Origin: Anaerolineales bacterium UBA3071
Lineage (GTDB): Bacteria > Chloroflexota > Anaerolineae > UBA3071
Direction of reading: 5' to 3'
DNA length: 5,740 bases
NCBI GenBank assembly: GCA_002366755.1
Contig: DFBV01000181.1
Location: forward strand, 5,956-11,695
Numbering within the stretch: position 1 is the stretch's first letter; each line of letters begins with the position of its first letter. The position numbers and the translations under genes are program-made. Positions 1-5,501 of this stretch are shown here, in pieces. Below the pieces are notes generated by a model. It did not search any database and was not told the origin of the DNA. It worked only from the letters and a program-made list of their open reading frames with translations.

Positions 1-341
1 AGAACCAAAGCCTGGGCCAGTCAGGCATCGGGCCCATCGAGGCACTCTTCAACCGCGGGCCTGTGCCCGTGGATGGCACCATCGCCACGGTCAACCCCAC
101 CAACTACAGCCTGAACAACCCCTACACCGTGAACCACATCGCCTCCCAGCGCCAGATCGTGGACGTGGGGGACTTGAGCCGCTCGCTCTCGATGCACACT
201 ACCGGCCAGTCCGGCCACGCCTTCCACCGCCACTACGACGACATGATTGACCCCTGGCGCAACATCGAGTACCACCCAATGCTGTGGGAGCGGGCCGATG
301 TGGAGGCTGATGCAGAGGGCGTGCTGGTGTTGCAGCCATAA
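1..341 (+). CDS. Penicillin acylase family protein (Ntn hydrolase), C-terminal part only
   Basis: The reading frame enters from the left edge (first full codon at 3) and ends at TAA 339-341, giving the last 112 residues. Penicillin-acylase-family enzymes hydrolyse amide bonds of N-acyl compounds such as beta-lactam side chains, acyl-homoserine lactones or other N-acylated amino compounds. They are exported and self-cleaved into alpha and beta chains. What is visible matches the end of the beta chain: SGIGPIEALFNRGP, then VNPTNYS, then a VDVGDLSRSL segment, then the family's hallmark GQSGHAFHRHYDD followed by W..IEYHPM. The catalytic N-terminal Ser of the beta chain and the signal peptide lie outside the window, so substrate and activity cannot be judged. 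The C39-like lipoprotein gene starts 24 nt after the stop in the same direction, suggesting one operon. The family assignment is firm; the substrate is unknown. Confidence 0.9.
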   Translation, partial: NQSLGQSGIGPIEALFNRGPVPVDGTIATVNPTNYSLNNPYTVNHIASQRQIVDVGDLSRSLSMHTTGQSGHAFHRHYDDMIDPWRNIEYHPMLWERADVEADAEGVLVLQP

Positions 342-365
342 TGCTCTCAGCTTCTGGAGCTCTGG

Positions 366-1247
366 GTGACCCATAGCGAGACCATCCCGGTGCACGACTA
401 CGCAACGCACCAACCCAAAACGACTCTGAGCACCACCCTGGTCACGCTGTTGACGCTGCTGCTGTTGATGCTGCTGATCATCGTCGCCTGCACCACGGCG
501 GAGCCCGCTCCCACCGCAACACCAGAGCCGACCGCCACCGCGACACCGTCTCCCACTGCCACACCGACACCGACGGCGACACCGTCTCCCACCGCCACGC
601 CGACAGCAACGGCGACGGCTACGCCGACGGCCACAGCAACTCCGTCGCCGACACGGACGCCGACCGTAACACCGACGCCTACCCGTCTGCCGGCCAGCGT
701 CCTGCTCGAACCCATGAACCACCAGGCACAGGCCCTCAACAACTGCGGCCCTGCCAGCGTGGCCATCGTGCTGGGCTACTACGATCACTGGGTCACTCAG
801 CAGGAGGTGCAGGAGTGGGCTGCGAGCAGGCCAGCGCCGTGCTATGTCCCCTGGTACATGTCGGAGCAGGGGTTGATGGGACGGGTCTATCGGTTCCCCA
901 TCAGCCGCGAGTCCAGACTGCGGGTGATCCGCCAACTGCTGGCCGAGTCCATTCCGGTCATCGTTCTGCAGCGACTCGAACCCGGCTCAGATATCTCGCA
1001 CTACCGCGTCATTCAGGGGTACGATGACGTAGCTGGTGAGTTCATCTCCGACGATCCCCTGCGGGGCCCGGACTATCGCATCACCTATGACGTCTTCGCT
1101 CGCCTGCTGAATCGCCCAGGGGCTCTCTTTGCGCCCGTCTACCCTCCGGCACAGGACCCACTGGTTCAAGCTGTGACACGGGAGGCATATGCACGGCGCT
1201 GGACGGATTCTGAAGGGCTGTCGTGCGCTCAAATGAAGAGGCCGTAG
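366..1247 (+). CDS. C39-like cysteine peptidase lipoprotein with Pro/Thr-rich linker
   Basis: This 293-residue protein has three parts. Residues 24-42 form a hydrophobic signal segment ending in a lipobox-like IVAC, with Cys42 as the likely lipidated residue. Residues 43-108 are a low-complexity Pro/Thr/Ala linker. Residues 115-260 resemble the Peptidase_C39_2 (papain-like) fold, with NNCGPASVAIVLGYY (candidate nucleophile Cys127), SHYRVIQGYDD (His212) and SDDPLRGP (Asp229/Asp230). The likely role is peptide hydrolysis on the outer face of the cytoplasmic membrane; the substrate is unknown. Stand-alone C39_2 proteins are not necessarily bacteriocin-leader proteases, and there is no ABC transporter domain here. 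The GTG start at 366 is chosen because GGAG (356-359) sits 6 nt upstream; a GTG at 390 is the alternative. The gene follows the acylase by 24 nt and its stop lies inside a terminator stem. Confidence 0.82.
   Translation: MTHSETIPVHDYATHQPKTTLSTTLVTLLTLLLLMLLIIVACTTAEPAPTATPEPTATATPSPTATPTPTATPSPTATPTATATATPTATATPSPTRTPTVTPTPTRLPASVLLEPMNHQAQALNNCGPASVAIVLGYYDHWVTQQEVQEWAASRPAPCYVPWYMSEQGLMGRVYRFPISRESRLRVIRQLLAESIPVIVLQRLEPGSDISHYRVIQGYDDVAGEFISDDPLRGPDYRITYDVFARLLNRPGALFAPVYPPAQDPLVQAVTREAYARRWTDSEGLSCAQMKRP
505..690 (+). repeat. Low-complexity Pro/Thr/Ala-coding repeat tract
   Basis: This tract encodes the linker of the lipoprotein. It is built from near-identical short units; the clearest is a 36-nt (12-residue) tandem pair whose 23-nt cores at 540-562 and 576-598 differ at one base. 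The encoded unit is ATPSPTATPTPT/ATPSPTATPTAT. Such tracts are known to change length by slippage or recombination. They serve as extended, probably glycosylatable tethers between membrane anchor and enzyme domain; that role here is inference. The opposite strand reads open as an artefact of this composition. Confidence 0.8.
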
Positions 1248-1261
1248 GGCGCACTGTTTTT
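1223..1261 (+). terminator. Probable rho-independent terminator of the acylase-C39 unit
   Basis: GTGCGCTC at 1223-1230 pairs with GGGCGCAC at 1247-1254, an 8-bp stem with one G-T pair. The 16-nt loop contains most of the stop codon (TAG 1245-1247). The stem is followed directly by TGTTTTT (1255-1261). Stem, GC content and T-run fit an intrinsic terminator, though the loop is larger than usual. It would separate the upstream hydrolase pair from the hicB promoter about 20 nt downstream. Confidence 0.6.
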
Positions 1262-1278
1262 CCGGTCAGCAAGATGTG

Positions 1279-1287
1279 TGCTATAAT
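1279..1287 (+). promoter_or_regulatory. Extended -10 promoter (TGcTATAAT) upstream of hicB
   Basis: TG at 1279-1280, one spacer base, then a perfect TATAAT at 1282-1287 make a textbook extended -10 element for the housekeeping sigma factor. No good TTGACA-like -35 is seen; the T-run of the terminator (1257-1261) lies roughly in that place. Extended -10 promoters are known to tolerate a poor -35. Transcription would begin near 1294, leaving a leader of about 140 nt before the antitoxin start. HicB-family proteins often repress their own promoter, but this short HicB has no visible DNA-binding domain and I see no operator. Confidence 0.6.
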
Positions 1288-1433
1288 GAGCGGCGACCGC
1301 GTGTCAGGTGAGAGAATGCTGGCCGACTACGAGACCATCGGTGTTCATTGACCCAACCTGCACTGTGGATGTGTTGGATGAGACGTGGTCTGGAGCATTG
1401 GGCGCAAGATGAAATCAGATCAGGAGATACTCG

Positions 1434-1646
1434 ATGGAAATCTACGACTTCAAAGTTATCCTCGAACCTGATGAGGCGATGGGAGGCTACGTAGTTTCCT
1501 GTCCAGCTCTTCCCGGTTGCTACACCCAGGGTGACACGTTTGACGATGCGGTGGAGAATATCAGAGAGGTCATTCTGCTGTACCTGGAAGACATGCGGAC
1601 CCAGAATCTGCCTATCCCTGATCTGATCCCAATCACCTCCCCGTGA
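1434..1646 (+). CDS. hicB: HicB family antitoxin (short form, partner toxin truncated)
   Basis: This 70-residue protein carries the HicB/UPF0150 core: KVILEPDEAMGGYVVSCPAL (residues 7-26), then PGCYTQGDT (27-35), then an amphipathic helix DDAVENIREVILLYLED (37-53) and a short PIP tail. HicB proteins neutralise HicA, a small mRNA-cleaving toxin with a dsRBD-like fold, in the cytoplasm. The start is supported by AGGAG (1422-1426) 7 nt before ATG. It is the short version without a C-terminal helix-turn-helix or ribbon-helix-helix. Its last residues (DLIPITSP) are encoded by DNA that, in the +2 frame, still reads as HicA-like sequence. The natural C-terminus may therefore have been replaced when the toxin gene was cut. 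Without an intact HicA here, it is either an orphan antitoxin or answers to a HicA elsewhere. Confidence 0.85.
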   Translation: MEIYDFKVILEPDEAMGGYVVSCPALPGCYTQGDTFDDAVENIREVILLYLEDMRTQNLPIPDLIPITSP

Positions 1647-1744
1647 CCGTGCCCCTCCACAAGACGGTCAAGCCGGGCCTGCTGCGCAAGGTCCTACGTG
1701 ATGCCGGCCTGACAGTAGAAAAATTCGTAGCCTTGCTGAGGTAG
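1622..1744 (+). pseudogene. hicA: hicA toxin remnant (C-terminal third only)
   Basis: In the frame ending at TAG 1742-1744, the sequence after an in-frame stop (TGA 1619-1621) reads SDPNHLPVTVPLH, then KPGLLRKVLRDAGLTVEKF, then VALLR. This is the conserved end of HicA: the VTVPLH strand and the KPG.LR.ILR.AGL helix. The N-terminal half is absent, including the G-S-H segment with the catalytic histidine, so an active toxin is not expected. The remnant overlaps the 3' end of hicB. A GTG at 1643 overlaps the hicB stop as GTGA and could open a 33-residue product by translational coupling, but that product would lack the active site. The usual hicA length is roughly 60-80 codons. The simplest reading is a deletion joining the end of hicB to the middle of hicA. 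Confidence 0.75.
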
Positions 1745-1754
1745 CTACAAGTGA

Positions 1755-1988
1755 CTCCACTTCCAACAGCGTCTCTGGGCTGACTTCACCGTCCAGCACC
1801 CCGAACCCGATGACAAAGCCCTGCGCTACGGCGGTGCTGGTTGCAGCGAGGATAAACTGTGCTACTTTGCGGGTATGCCCTCTTACCAGGCACTCCTGCC
1901 GAAGACTCAGAACATCCTACGCTACATCCGCCGAGGCGAAATCCACGACATCTTCCGGCCCACCATGCATCCACCGCTGTCCATGTGA
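1755..1988 (+). pseudogene. Unrecognised 5'-truncated coding remnant
   Basis: Between the hicA remnant and the transporter, the frame from 1755 to TGA 1986-1988 stays open for 77 codons and reads like real protein: LWADFTVQHPEPDDKALRY, then GGAGCSEDKLCYFAGMPSYQ, then LPKTQNILRYIRRGEIHDIF, ending in RPTMHPPLSM. Third positions are strongly G/C, as in the neighbouring genes. The frame is closed upstream by TGA 1752-1754, and the only internal ATG before the final residues that could open a sizeable ORF is at 1875, with no good ribosome binding site. I do not recognise the family and name no function. It is most likely the C-terminal end of a gene whose 5' part was deleted, perhaps in the event that truncated hicA. 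The alternative frame open at 1810-2025 gives a less protein-like composition. From 1989 to 2060 I see nothing definable. Confidence 0.5.
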
Positions 1989-2060
1989 ACAGCCTTCGCA
2001 GACGGAATCGTCATGCCAGCCATAGCTGATTCCCTCCAAAGCGGTTCGTAAGCCAAGATT

Positions 2061-3239
2061 ATGTCCACTACCGAAACCACGGACACCGAACACTTCCAAA
2101 CCGGCCGCGTGCTGACCATCAGCGGCGCGCACGCGGTGCATGACACCTATACTGCTTTCCTGGCCCCCCTCCTGCCGCTGTTCATCACCAGTCTCGCCCT
2201 CTCCAAGACCGAGGCGGGGCTGCTGACGGTCTTCATGCAGACGCCCTCGCTCCTCCAACCCTTCATCGGCCACCTGGCCGACCGCGTCAGCCTGCGCACC
2301 TTCGTCATCCTGGCGCCGGCGGTGACGGCTGTGATGATGAGCCTGCTGGGCATGGCACCGAGCTACGCCGCGACGGCTCTCCTCCTGGTGGTAGCCGGTC
2401 TGAGTTCGGCCAGCCTGCACGCCGTGGGACCGGTGATGACAGGGAACCTCTCGGGGCGGAGCCTGGGCAGGGGCATGGGCTTCTGGATGGTAGGCGGCGA
2501 GCTGGGACGCACGCTGGGGCCGATCCTGATTGTCAGCGCCGTCCAGTGGCTGGGCCTGAAGAGCACGCCCTGGCTGATGATCGGCGGCCTGTTGACCTCT
2601 GCCATCCTCTTCTTCCGGCTCAGGGACGTGTCCGGCCGTCCGCCCAACGCAGGTGAGGGGCTCCCTTGGCGGCAGGCGCTGCGGAAGATGGGGCCGTTGT
2701 TGGTGCCGCTGGTGGGCTTCATCATCGTGCGCTCCTTCATGATCTCGGCGCTGACGATCTACCTGCCCACCTTTCTGAGCGAAGAGGGCGCTGACCTCTG
2801 GTTCGCCGGTGTCTCCCTCTCGGTGCTCGAAGCAGCAGGGGTGGTGGGCGCGCTGGCAGGGGGCTCCATCAGCGACCGCCTGGGCCGCAGGACGGTGCTG
2901 TTCATCTCCATGCTGGCGACCCCACTGCTTCTGTTCGTCTTCCTGGAGGTCAAGGATTGGGCAAGGCTCCCCTTGCTGCTGATGTTGGGCTTCACCGCCC
3001 TGTCTGTGACGCCCGTCATCATGGCGCTGGTACAGGAGAGCTTCCCCCAGAACCGGGCCCTGGCCAACGGCATGTATATGTCGTTTAGTTTCATCCTCCG
3101 CTCGGGGGTGGTGGTCGCGGTCGGGGGCTTGGCGGACTTCTTTGGGCTGCGATGGGCCTTCGCCGCCAGCGCGGTCATTTCGCTGCTCGGCCTGCCGCTC
3201 ATCCTGCTGCTGCCGAAGAGCAGACCCAGCACAACTTGA
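2061..3239 (+). CDS. Major facilitator superfamily transporter, fosmidomycin-resistance (Fsr)-like
   Basis: This 392-residue integral membrane protein has about 12 predicted transmembrane segments (roughly 17-43, 50-72, 80-98, 102-123, 140-160, 168-186, then 210-236, 246-268, 277-297, 301-323, 335-358, 363-385). The cytoplasmic loop at 187-208 separates the two six-helix halves. MFS motif A appears in both halves: GHLADRVSLRT (70-80) and GGSISDRLGRR (267-277). The N-terminal pattern AHAVHDTYTAFLAPLLPLF, then SLLQPFIGHLADR, then GGELGRTLGPIL resembles Fsr-type drug/H+ antiporters. The substrate cannot be read from sequence. The first possible ATG after the in-frame stop at 2049-2051 is 2061, but it lacks a clear Shine-Dalgarno, so initiation may be weak or leaderless. 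The MBL gene follows 86 nt downstream. Confidence 0.85.
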   Translation: MSTTETTDTEHFQTGRVLTISGAHAVHDTYTAFLAPLLPLFITSLALSKTEAGLLTVFMQTPSLLQPFIGHLADRVSLRTFVILAPAVTAVMMSLLGMAPSYAATALLLVVAGLSSASLHAVGPVMTGNLSGRSLGRGMGFWMVGGELGRTLGPILIVSAVQWLGLKSTPWLMIGGLLTSAILFFRLRDVSGRPPNAGEGLPWRQALRKMGPLLVPLVGFIIVRSFMISALTIYLPTFLSEEGADLWFAGVSLSVLEAAGVVGALAGGSISDRLGRRTVLFISMLATPLLLFVFLEVKDWARLPLLLMLGFTALSVTPVIMALVQESFPQNRALANGMYMSFSFILRSGVVVAVGGLADFFGLRWAFAASAVISLLGLPLILLLPKSRPSTT

Positions 3240-3325
3240 TGCAGGTACAGCTAGCCACGATGACTACATCGCATTTTAGGCGACAAGCACAAGTGGGTTG
3301 AGAGAAGAGAAGAAAGGAAGCGATC

Positions 3326-4624
3326 ATGAAAGTCTCCATTGACAAGGTTGAAGAGGGCGTGGCCCTGGCCGTCAGCATGAAGGACGGCGTCACCCGCTGG
3401 TACCTTCCCCAGAGCTACGTAGACGAGTATAAGCTCTACGAAGGGAAGGTGGCCTCCATCAGCAAGGCAGCGCTGGATGCAGGAGACCGACAGACGTTGG
3501 CAGCAGTGCCAGACAGAGGAACGTGGGCTGGCAGGGACACCAGGGCCACCGAAACCAGACCTCCGGCAGAAGAGCTTCCCATCCTCAAGCGATACGAGCC
3601 CCTGGCGGACAGCGACGAGGCACTGGAGCAAATGCTGCGGACAGACTACAGCCGCCTGTTGGAGCTAATGAGCGGACTGCGTCCACCGGATACCAGGAGA
3701 GCACCCACACCGACGGCGTATGAGTGGCCGGTCAAGCTGGAGGATATGGGGGATATCGAGGCCTGGGCCAGACCGCCTGCGATCCGACGGGCCGTCAGCA
3801 CGCGCAGAGCAACAGGAGAGCTGGCTGTGCACGTCCTCGATGTGGCACAAGGGGACAGCGTGGTCATCGAATTCCCCGACGGCCAGGTCTACGTGGTCGA
3901 CTCCCACTCCTCTGACCGCACCATTCGCTTCTTGAGAGAACGGGGCATCACGGAGATAGATCGCTTGATCGTCAGCCACCCCCATCTGGATCACATCTAC
4001 GGCATCACGGAACTGCTGACAGCCGAAGACATCTTCATCAGGCAACTGTGGATGTCCAAGTACCAGCATCCAGGCGCCTACATGCTGAACTTCACTTTCA
4101 AGTGGATGTATCACTGGATGAATCACAACCCTGAGAATCGGCTCCACGTGCCCCAGGAGGGAGACGTGATGGACATTGGAGGCGTCAAGCTGCATGTGCT
4201 GGCGCCACCACCCGGCCTGGACAACACGACGGAAGACCACGTCAATGACGCCAGCATAGTCCTCAAGCTGGTATACGGTTCGTTCGCCATGCTGCTGACG
4301 GGGGATGCAGAACTGCCAGTGTGGGAGAGGATGCTGCGGTCCAAGACGGAGGATGAAGCCCAAGAGCTGCTGCGCGCCGACGTACTCAAGGTCAGCCATC
4401 ACGGCAGCCGCACGGGCACAGACGCCGCCCTGCTACAGGGGATCGCACCGCAGCAGGCGATCATCTCAGTGGGAAGAGGGAACCGCTTCGACCATCCGCA
4501 CGAGGAGGTGCTGGACCTGCTGTCCAGCACCGTTGGGGAACAGAACGTCCATCGGACCGATGAAGTGGGAACCATCTCAGTTTTCGCTGATGGCAGTTCC
4601 TACCGCGTGCTTGAGAACGGGTAG
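3326..4624 (+). CDS. ComEC/Rec2-type metallo-beta-lactamase-fold hydrolase with N-terminal DUF3006-like domain
   Basis: This 432-residue protein has no signal peptide or membrane segment, so it is probably cytoplasmic. Residues 1-46 (VSIDKVEEGVALAV, then YLPQSY, then YEGKVASI) resemble the small DUF3006 domain. Residues 47-165 are a charged, Pro-containing linker of unknown nature. Residues 166-430 form an MBL fold of ComEC C-terminal type: VHVLDVAQGDSVVIEFPDG, then metal-binding HPHLDH (218-223), NDAS (307-310), LLTGDAE (323-329), KVSHHGSRTGTD (355-366) and a late FDHPHEE (388-394). These match metal ligands of the Zn-dependent hydrolase fold, so catalytic competence is likely. Family members act on nucleic acids or phosphodiesters, or are uncharacterised. 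The ComEC channel domain is absent, so a DNA-uptake channel role is not supported. AAAGGAAG (3313-3320) precedes the ATG with good spacing. DUF3006 is more often seen as a small separate neighbour gene, so this is a fusion. Confidence 0.85.
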   Translation: MKVSIDKVEEGVALAVSMKDGVTRWYLPQSYVDEYKLYEGKVASISKAALDAGDRQTLAAVPDRGTWAGRDTRATETRPPAEELPILKRYEPLADSDEALEQMLRTDYSRLLELMSGLRPPDTRRAPTPTAYEWPVKLEDMGDIEAWARPPAIRRAVSTRRATGELAVHVLDVAQGDSVVIEFPDGQVYVVDSHSSDRTIRFLRERGITEIDRLIVSHPHLDHIYGITELLTAEDIFIRQLWMSKYQHPGAYMLNFTFKWMYHWMNHNPENRLHVPQEGDVMDIGGVKLHVLAPPPGLDNTTEDHVNDASIVLKLVYGSFAMLLTGDAELPVWERMLRSKTEDEAQELLRADVLKVSHHGSRTGTDAALLQGIAPQQAIISVGRGNRFDHPHEEVLDLLSSTVGEQNVHRTDEVGTISVFADGSSYRVLENG

Positions 4625-4678
4625 CGCAGTCGCTGTCCATTCCAGTTCTTCTATCGCGGTTTCCAGGAAAGATCGGTT

Positions 4679-5413
4679 ATGTCAATGCCCATAAGCTGCA
4701 CGCCCGATCCTTTCGGGCAGGCATTGTGGGACGCCCACAGCGGCCGCCCGGCGCGTCTCATCTTTCACCGTGACGACGGCCTGGTCAACGAGCAGGACGC
4801 GGCGCTCTACCTAGCTAGTCCCGACGCTTTCGACTCCACCGAAGCCGCGGGGCTCGCTGCCGCTAAGGGACGTGTGTTGGACATCGGCTGCGGTGCAGGT
4901 CGTCACGCCCTCGTGCTAGAGGAGAGAGGCCTTGCTGTGGTGGGTCTGGACGTGTCGCCGCTGGCGCTGGAGGTGGCGCGCCGGAGAGGAGTGCGTCACA
5001 CGGTCTGGGCGTCGGCCACAGCGCTCCCCTTCGGCGCGGCCAGTTTCGACGCCTTCCTGCTTCTGGGCAACAACCTGGGGATCGGGGGGACTGTCGAGGG
5101 CACGGTGGCCATGCTGTGCGGGCTGCGTCGCCTGGCCCGCGCGGGAGGCATGGTCATCGCCAGTTGCAGGAACCCGACGGCCACGGATAACCCCGTGCAT
5201 CTGGCTTATCACGAGCGCAATCGGGCCCGCGGACGGCCTATGGGTCAGGTAACCATGCGCGTGGAGTACGGTGGTCAGGTCGGCCACTGGTTCGATCTGC
5301 TGTTGATGACGCCTGCGGAGGTAGCGGACTTGGCCAAGCGGGCTGGCTGGCGGGTCGAGCAGGTCTTGAGCGAGAGATCAGGCCTCTTCACTGTGCTATT
5401 GGCTGCTGGCTGA
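4679..5413 (+). CDS. Class I SAM-dependent methyltransferase (Methyltransferase_11/25-like)
   Basis: This 244-residue soluble protein has a Rossmann-fold methyltransferase core. Motif I is RVLDIGCGAGRHALVLEERG (65-84, SAM glycine loop). Motif II is VVGLDVSPLALEVARRR (87-103, with Asp91 in the acidic position that binds the ribose). Motif III is ATALPFGAASFDAFLLLGNNLG (113-134). Motif post-III is RRLARAGGMVIASCRNP (150-166). The C-terminal part (MRVEYGG, WFDLLLMTPAEVADLAKRAGW) is the substrate-side region. It would transfer a methyl group from S-adenosylmethionine, but the sequence does not show to what; small-molecule acceptors are usual for this type. The ATG at 4679 is supported by AGGAAA (4665-4670); ATG 4685 is a weaker alternative. 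The gene lies 54 nt after the MBL gene. A 6-bp inverted repeat CTGGCT/AGCCAG (5406-5411, 5426-5431) spans the stop but has no T-run, so it is not a clear terminator. Confidence 0.87.
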   Translation: MSMPISCTPDPFGQALWDAHSGRPARLIFHRDDGLVNEQDAALYLASPDAFDSTEAAGLAAAKGRVLDIGCGAGRHALVLEERGLAVVGLDVSPLALEVARRRGVRHTVWASATALPFGAASFDAFLLLGNNLGIGGTVEGTVAMLCGLRRLARAGGMVIASCRNPTATDNPVHLAYHERNRARGRPMGQVTMRVEYGGQVGHWFDLLLMTPAEVADLAKRAGWRVEQVLSERSGLFTVLLAAG

Positions 5414-5501
5414 AGGCCCGTTCTGAGCCAGTTACACTGCCGAGGTCGAGAGTTCAACTCCCTCCTAACTCAACCGTAGCTGAGAGCCACCCTGCACGCA
5501 T

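Noticed and set aside
21..935. Long open frame on the minus strand (304 codons), very rich in Arg, Gly and Cys
   Set aside because: It lies wholly opposite the acylase end and the Pro/Thr repeat tract. Its composition is the mirror of the repeat, with no domain, so it is a shadow.
1286..1351. Small ORF of 21 codons in the hicB leader
   Set aside because: Its ATG sits inside the -10 element, so it would not be on the hicB transcript. It has no ribosome binding site and no recognisable product.
1917..2420. 167-codon open frame on the minus strand across the transporter start
   Set aside because: Its His/Gln/Arg/Gly-rich translation is not protein-like, and it is antisense to clear MFS coding sequence.
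3236..3325. Possible promoter before the MBL gene (TTGATG at 3236-3241)
   Set aside because: No acceptable -10 hexamer is found at the right spacing; the gene may be read from the transporter transcript.
3326..4624. Calling the MBL protein comEC or a beta-lactamase
   Set aside because: It lacks the ComEC membrane/channel domain and has no signal peptide. The HPHLDH and KVSHHGS context is ComEC C-terminal type rather than beta-lactamase.
5406..5431. CTGGCT/AGCCAG stem spanning the methyltransferase stop as a terminator
   Set aside because: The stem is only 6 bp with a 14-nt loop, and no T-run follows, so it is too weak to call.
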